A stretch of DNA of 64,000 nucleotides from positions 1-64,000 of the forward strand of contig CAMPDV010001053.1 of assembly GCA_946699065.1 (NCBI GenBank), written 5' to 3'. The DNA comes from Loxodes magnus. Its lineage: Eukaryota; Ciliophora; Karyorelictea; Loxodida; Loxodidae. Position 1 is the stretch's first letter; every line of letters begins with the position of its first letter. The notes below the pieces were generated by a model, which saw only the letters and a list, made by a program, of their open reading frames with translations, ran no database searches and was not told where the DNA came from. Position numbers and translations under genes: made by a program. This document shows positions 61,497-64,000 of the stretch, piece by piece.

Positions 61497-61584
61497 TAGT
61501 TTCTTGTGAAATATTTGATTTATAAATCTAAATATTCAAATTTAAACCTTGAAAATGAGTTTACATATTCTTGATCATAAAAAA

Positions 61585-63085
61585 ATGGAGGAAGAAATAA
61601 ATTCGCAAGAATTTATTCTTAGCGACTCTTCTTTATTTTGAAATAAATAATTGCTATCTAAAAGGATTAGCATAGGCAAGTATTTATTACACTAAAGGAA
61701 TAGATTTAGACTATATTTAGCTATAGAGAGCTTAAGAAATTATTAACTTGTTAAGAGATTGATTAAGAAACTGCAACTAGTAACCAAATAAATAAATACC
61801 TTCGTATTCTTTTAAAATAACTTATCGTAGCTCTAAACACGGACAGTTATCGTAGAAAGCTTTAAAATAATAGAAGTATTTCTATAGGAAAATAAATATT
61901 TTACCATCTTAGATCACAAAATATATTAAAAGCATGTATATAACTAAGATATAGAATCTTCTAAAGAACTAGATATCTAAAAGATATTAAGATTACTAAA
62001 GATATGCTTTCAAATAATTAATAGAGCTAAGTCTGAAATAATTATAAGGAATTGTAATTTAATACTTTAAACTATTTTCGAAATTAACTTAAAAGTATTT
62101 CTTATTATAAAGTAAATAGACAAAACTAGTAAAACGAAATAATTACCAGAGAACAACTATATAATAATAATAAATCTAGCTTAAATAATATTAGCATTTA
62201 TTAAATAATGATTAAGTATGAAGTTTAGAAAATGATTAAAAAAATAAATAGAACTTTGATTAAAGTTTATTACTATAATGATAATAAAAATAATAATAAA
62301 TTAAGTTGGTTAGAATATAATTAATACATGAGTTTGATCTAGCTTAGCAATAATTAAGAAAATCATGCTCAATTTTAAACTAATTTGTAAGAATAAGATT
62401 TAACAGGAATTAAAGATTTAGGTATGCAATTTAAACTTAAATTTAGTGTTTAGAATTAATAAAAAACTAAAGGTGAATTTATTCCAAATAAAAACTAAAA
62501 CTTAGTCCAAAGATTTTATAATTAAGAGATTAAAGAAAAAAATAAGATTAATCAAAAGAAGAATTTATAGATATAACATTCAATTTGATTTTAATTAAGC
62601 TTTTAAATACCCAGTTTAAACTGAAACAAATTTTTATAAAAATGATTTTGGAACTAAAACTGAAATTACCAACTAATAACTATGTCTTTTCTTTTAAGAG
62701 TTATAAAAGCTAGGGTAAAATGAATTTAAAATGTAAGAAGCCTATAATGATTTGAATATTCAATATTCGTAATTGATAAAAGATTATGAGTGCGAAGTTG
62801 AACATAAGCTTGATATTTGGGCAAGATTATCTGAACTTTAGAAAAAAAAGAAAGAAGATATGGCTAAGTCAATTTTCAAATAATAAGAATAAAATTAAAC
62901 TAGTTAAACTATTTAGTTTAGAGAATTATATAACTAATGATAAATGGTAAGAGAAATTGAAAATAAGCATAACTTAATTAAGCATTTTTGAGTCCAGCAT
63001 AACAAAATTTTTATCTGTAAAATATTGATATTGAAGAGTTATAAAAGAAATATAATTTTAAAAGCGATTAATTTATTAAATGATT
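61585..63085 (+). CDS. Coiled-coil protein with N-terminal SDSSL motif, copy 2 (frame-broken)
   Basis: ATG at 61,585 starts MEEEINSQEFILSDSSLF followed by TGA, matching MDEIQNSLVFNSDSSL of the gene at 46,665. The following 150 codons need at least one frame change to keep the similarity (IESLRN, QLVKRLI). From about 62,560 a strong frame appears: YPVQTETNFYKNDFGTKTEI, then FFQELQKLGQNEFKMQEAYN and IQYSQLIKDYECEVEHKLDI, then ELQKKKKEDMAKSI and ELYNQ-TGA-QMVREIENKH. The C-terminal half is a confident coiled coil. Function unknown. The two-copy relation suggests a duplicated gene or another mobile family. Confidence 0.52.
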
Positions 63086-63435
63086 ATTATCTAAGCAATG
63101 ATAAAAGCTGAATCTATTACAAATATAGAAATTAGATATATTACTTTGTCTTGGAGATTGAATCATAAGATGGAAATTCAATATCAATAGAATAGATAGA
63201 TAATTATTATAAGAATATTAATTTACTTTATTCATTATATATGCTATAGAAATACAATACAGTTAACTCCATTCTTACTTCATTTTAAATTTAAAATTGC
63301 CAACAAGTTTGCTGCATTTATAACACAGAACTTAAAGGAGAATTGAATGAAAATATTTAAAATTAGCTCACTGTTATAAATTTAAAATTGAAACAAAAAA
63401 TTTACTAGTTTCTATAAAAATTTGATAAATCAATA

Positions 63436-63481
63436 AGATTATAGAGCGTGTAATACCTCAATGGCACGTAGCTCTTGAATA
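63436..63481 (-). repeat. Interspersed inverted-repeat element, copy 3
   Basis: In minus-strand orientation: caagagctacgtgccattga...ttacacgctctataatc, related to the elements at 43,286 and 45,150. It overlaps the end of a minus-strand coding-like frame (63,490-63,725), in which it would read IQELRAIEVLHALQS. Confidence 0.65.
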
Positions 63482-63489
63482 AAGAATTT

Positions 63490-63725
63490 TTAAGTCATAA
63501 AATTATTTGCTGAAGTCTTCCACAGTGCAAAATTTCCCTGTTTGTCTTTTCTCTATAAACCGTGATCGGAATGCTTCCTAAGAAACCTTAATATTTGACA
63601 TCTTTCTTCATTAACGTTACAATGCTTCTTCAGTATTGTCTTTTTTTTGCTCCTACCAAGCCTCTAGTTCTATTTTTCAACCATGGATACTTCCTAGTAT
63701 CAGATCTTAAGTAAATCTCAGTTGG
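63490..63725 (-). CDS. Unidentified coding-like region
   Basis: The minus strand from about 63,725 reads SMVEKQNQRLGRSKKKTILK, then KHCNVNEERCQILRFLRKHS and GNFALWKTSANNFMTQ, with ATG at 63,683 and no TGA after it up to 63,490. It continues into the inverted-repeat element. Complexity is clearly above background. It is basic and has no recognised family. Confidence 0.45.
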
Positions 63726-63739
63726 AGGATTGCTCCGCT

Positions 63740-64000
63740 CTATTTTAAAATATAATTAAATTTTTTTTAAATTCAGATATTTAAAATTCCAGTGTTTTCT
63801 ATTTTCTTTAAATTAAACTCATTTTAAAACTGTTTCAACTCTCTTATACTTAATATCTTAAGAGTTTTTACTCTATTTTTCCTATTAGAATTTAATTAAA
63901 AATTAAGCTAAATAATTTAATAAAAGTTTTAATTTAAGTACAAGAATAGATTATTATCTATTTACTTATAAATAATTTTAAGTAAAATGCTTTATTTTTT
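63740..64000. other. AT-rich end of window
   Basis: Nothing recognised. Confidence 0.55.

Noticed and set aside
1..64000. Mitochondrial or bacterial origin suggested by the very high AT content
   Set aside because: There is a eukaryotic class II tRNA relic with a pol III terminator, GT-AG intron candidates, retroelement fragments, protein kinase, RING/WD40 and DUF4246 genes, and Gln for TAA/TAG.

Overview
The window looks like nuclear DNA of a ciliate. It is extremely AT-rich. Regions with clear protein homology stay in frame only if TAA and TAG are read as glutamine and TGA as tryptophan. That combination matches the ambiguous codes described for karyorelictean ciliates and Condylostoma (NCBI tables 27 and 28). 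It does not match the TGA-stop code of Tetrahymena or Paramecium. I cannot name the species. Because all three usual stops can be sense, an open frame by itself proves little. The gene calls below rest on conserved motifs, local rises in complexity, or agreement between related copies inside the window.

Layout. Positions 1-12,425 are a tandem satellite of about 91 bp. Positions 12,426-18,330 are a related 80 bp satellite with higher-order duplications. Both share a C/T-rich core. Positions 18,330-20,640 hold decayed satellite, one small coding island and a duplicated GC-richer block in low-complexity DNA. A minus-strand gene at 20,799-23,038 encodes RING finger, coiled coil, pentapeptide repeats and WD40 repeats. 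After about 2.8 kb of AT-rich DNA comes a possible H-type lectin gene (25,937-26,433). It is followed by about 4 kb of open, coding-like plus-strand sequence that ends at a broken tRNA-Leu (30,514). Another coding-like stretch follows at 31.2-32.6 kb.

From about 36 kb to 58 kb the window is crowded with at least ten diverged copies, on both strands, of a gag-like protein. Its plan is an N-terminal coiled coil, a CCHC zinc knuckle and, further on, a short Gly-x-Ile-Tyr-x-x-Lys motif. One copy is followed by what looks like the C-terminal zinc motif of a non-LTR reverse transcriptase, which suggests ORF1 proteins of a retrotransposon family. Most copies carry frame breaks; two (41.8-42.7 and 55.5-56.3 kb) read through cleanly. 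Between them lie a decayed protein kinase, small coiled-coil genes and a gene pair sharing an N-terminal Ser-Asp-Ser-Ser-Leu motif (46.7 and 61.6 kb).

The best-supported cellular gene is a DUF4246-family gene at 58,570-60,132 on the minus strand. It also gives the clearest evidence that TGA means Trp, because TGA sits at the conserved Trp of the family's Trp-His-x-Glu-Gly motif. The satellite, the density of retroelement fragments and the broken tRNA suggest a repeat-rich chromosomal region, perhaps germline or pericentromeric; that last point is inference only.
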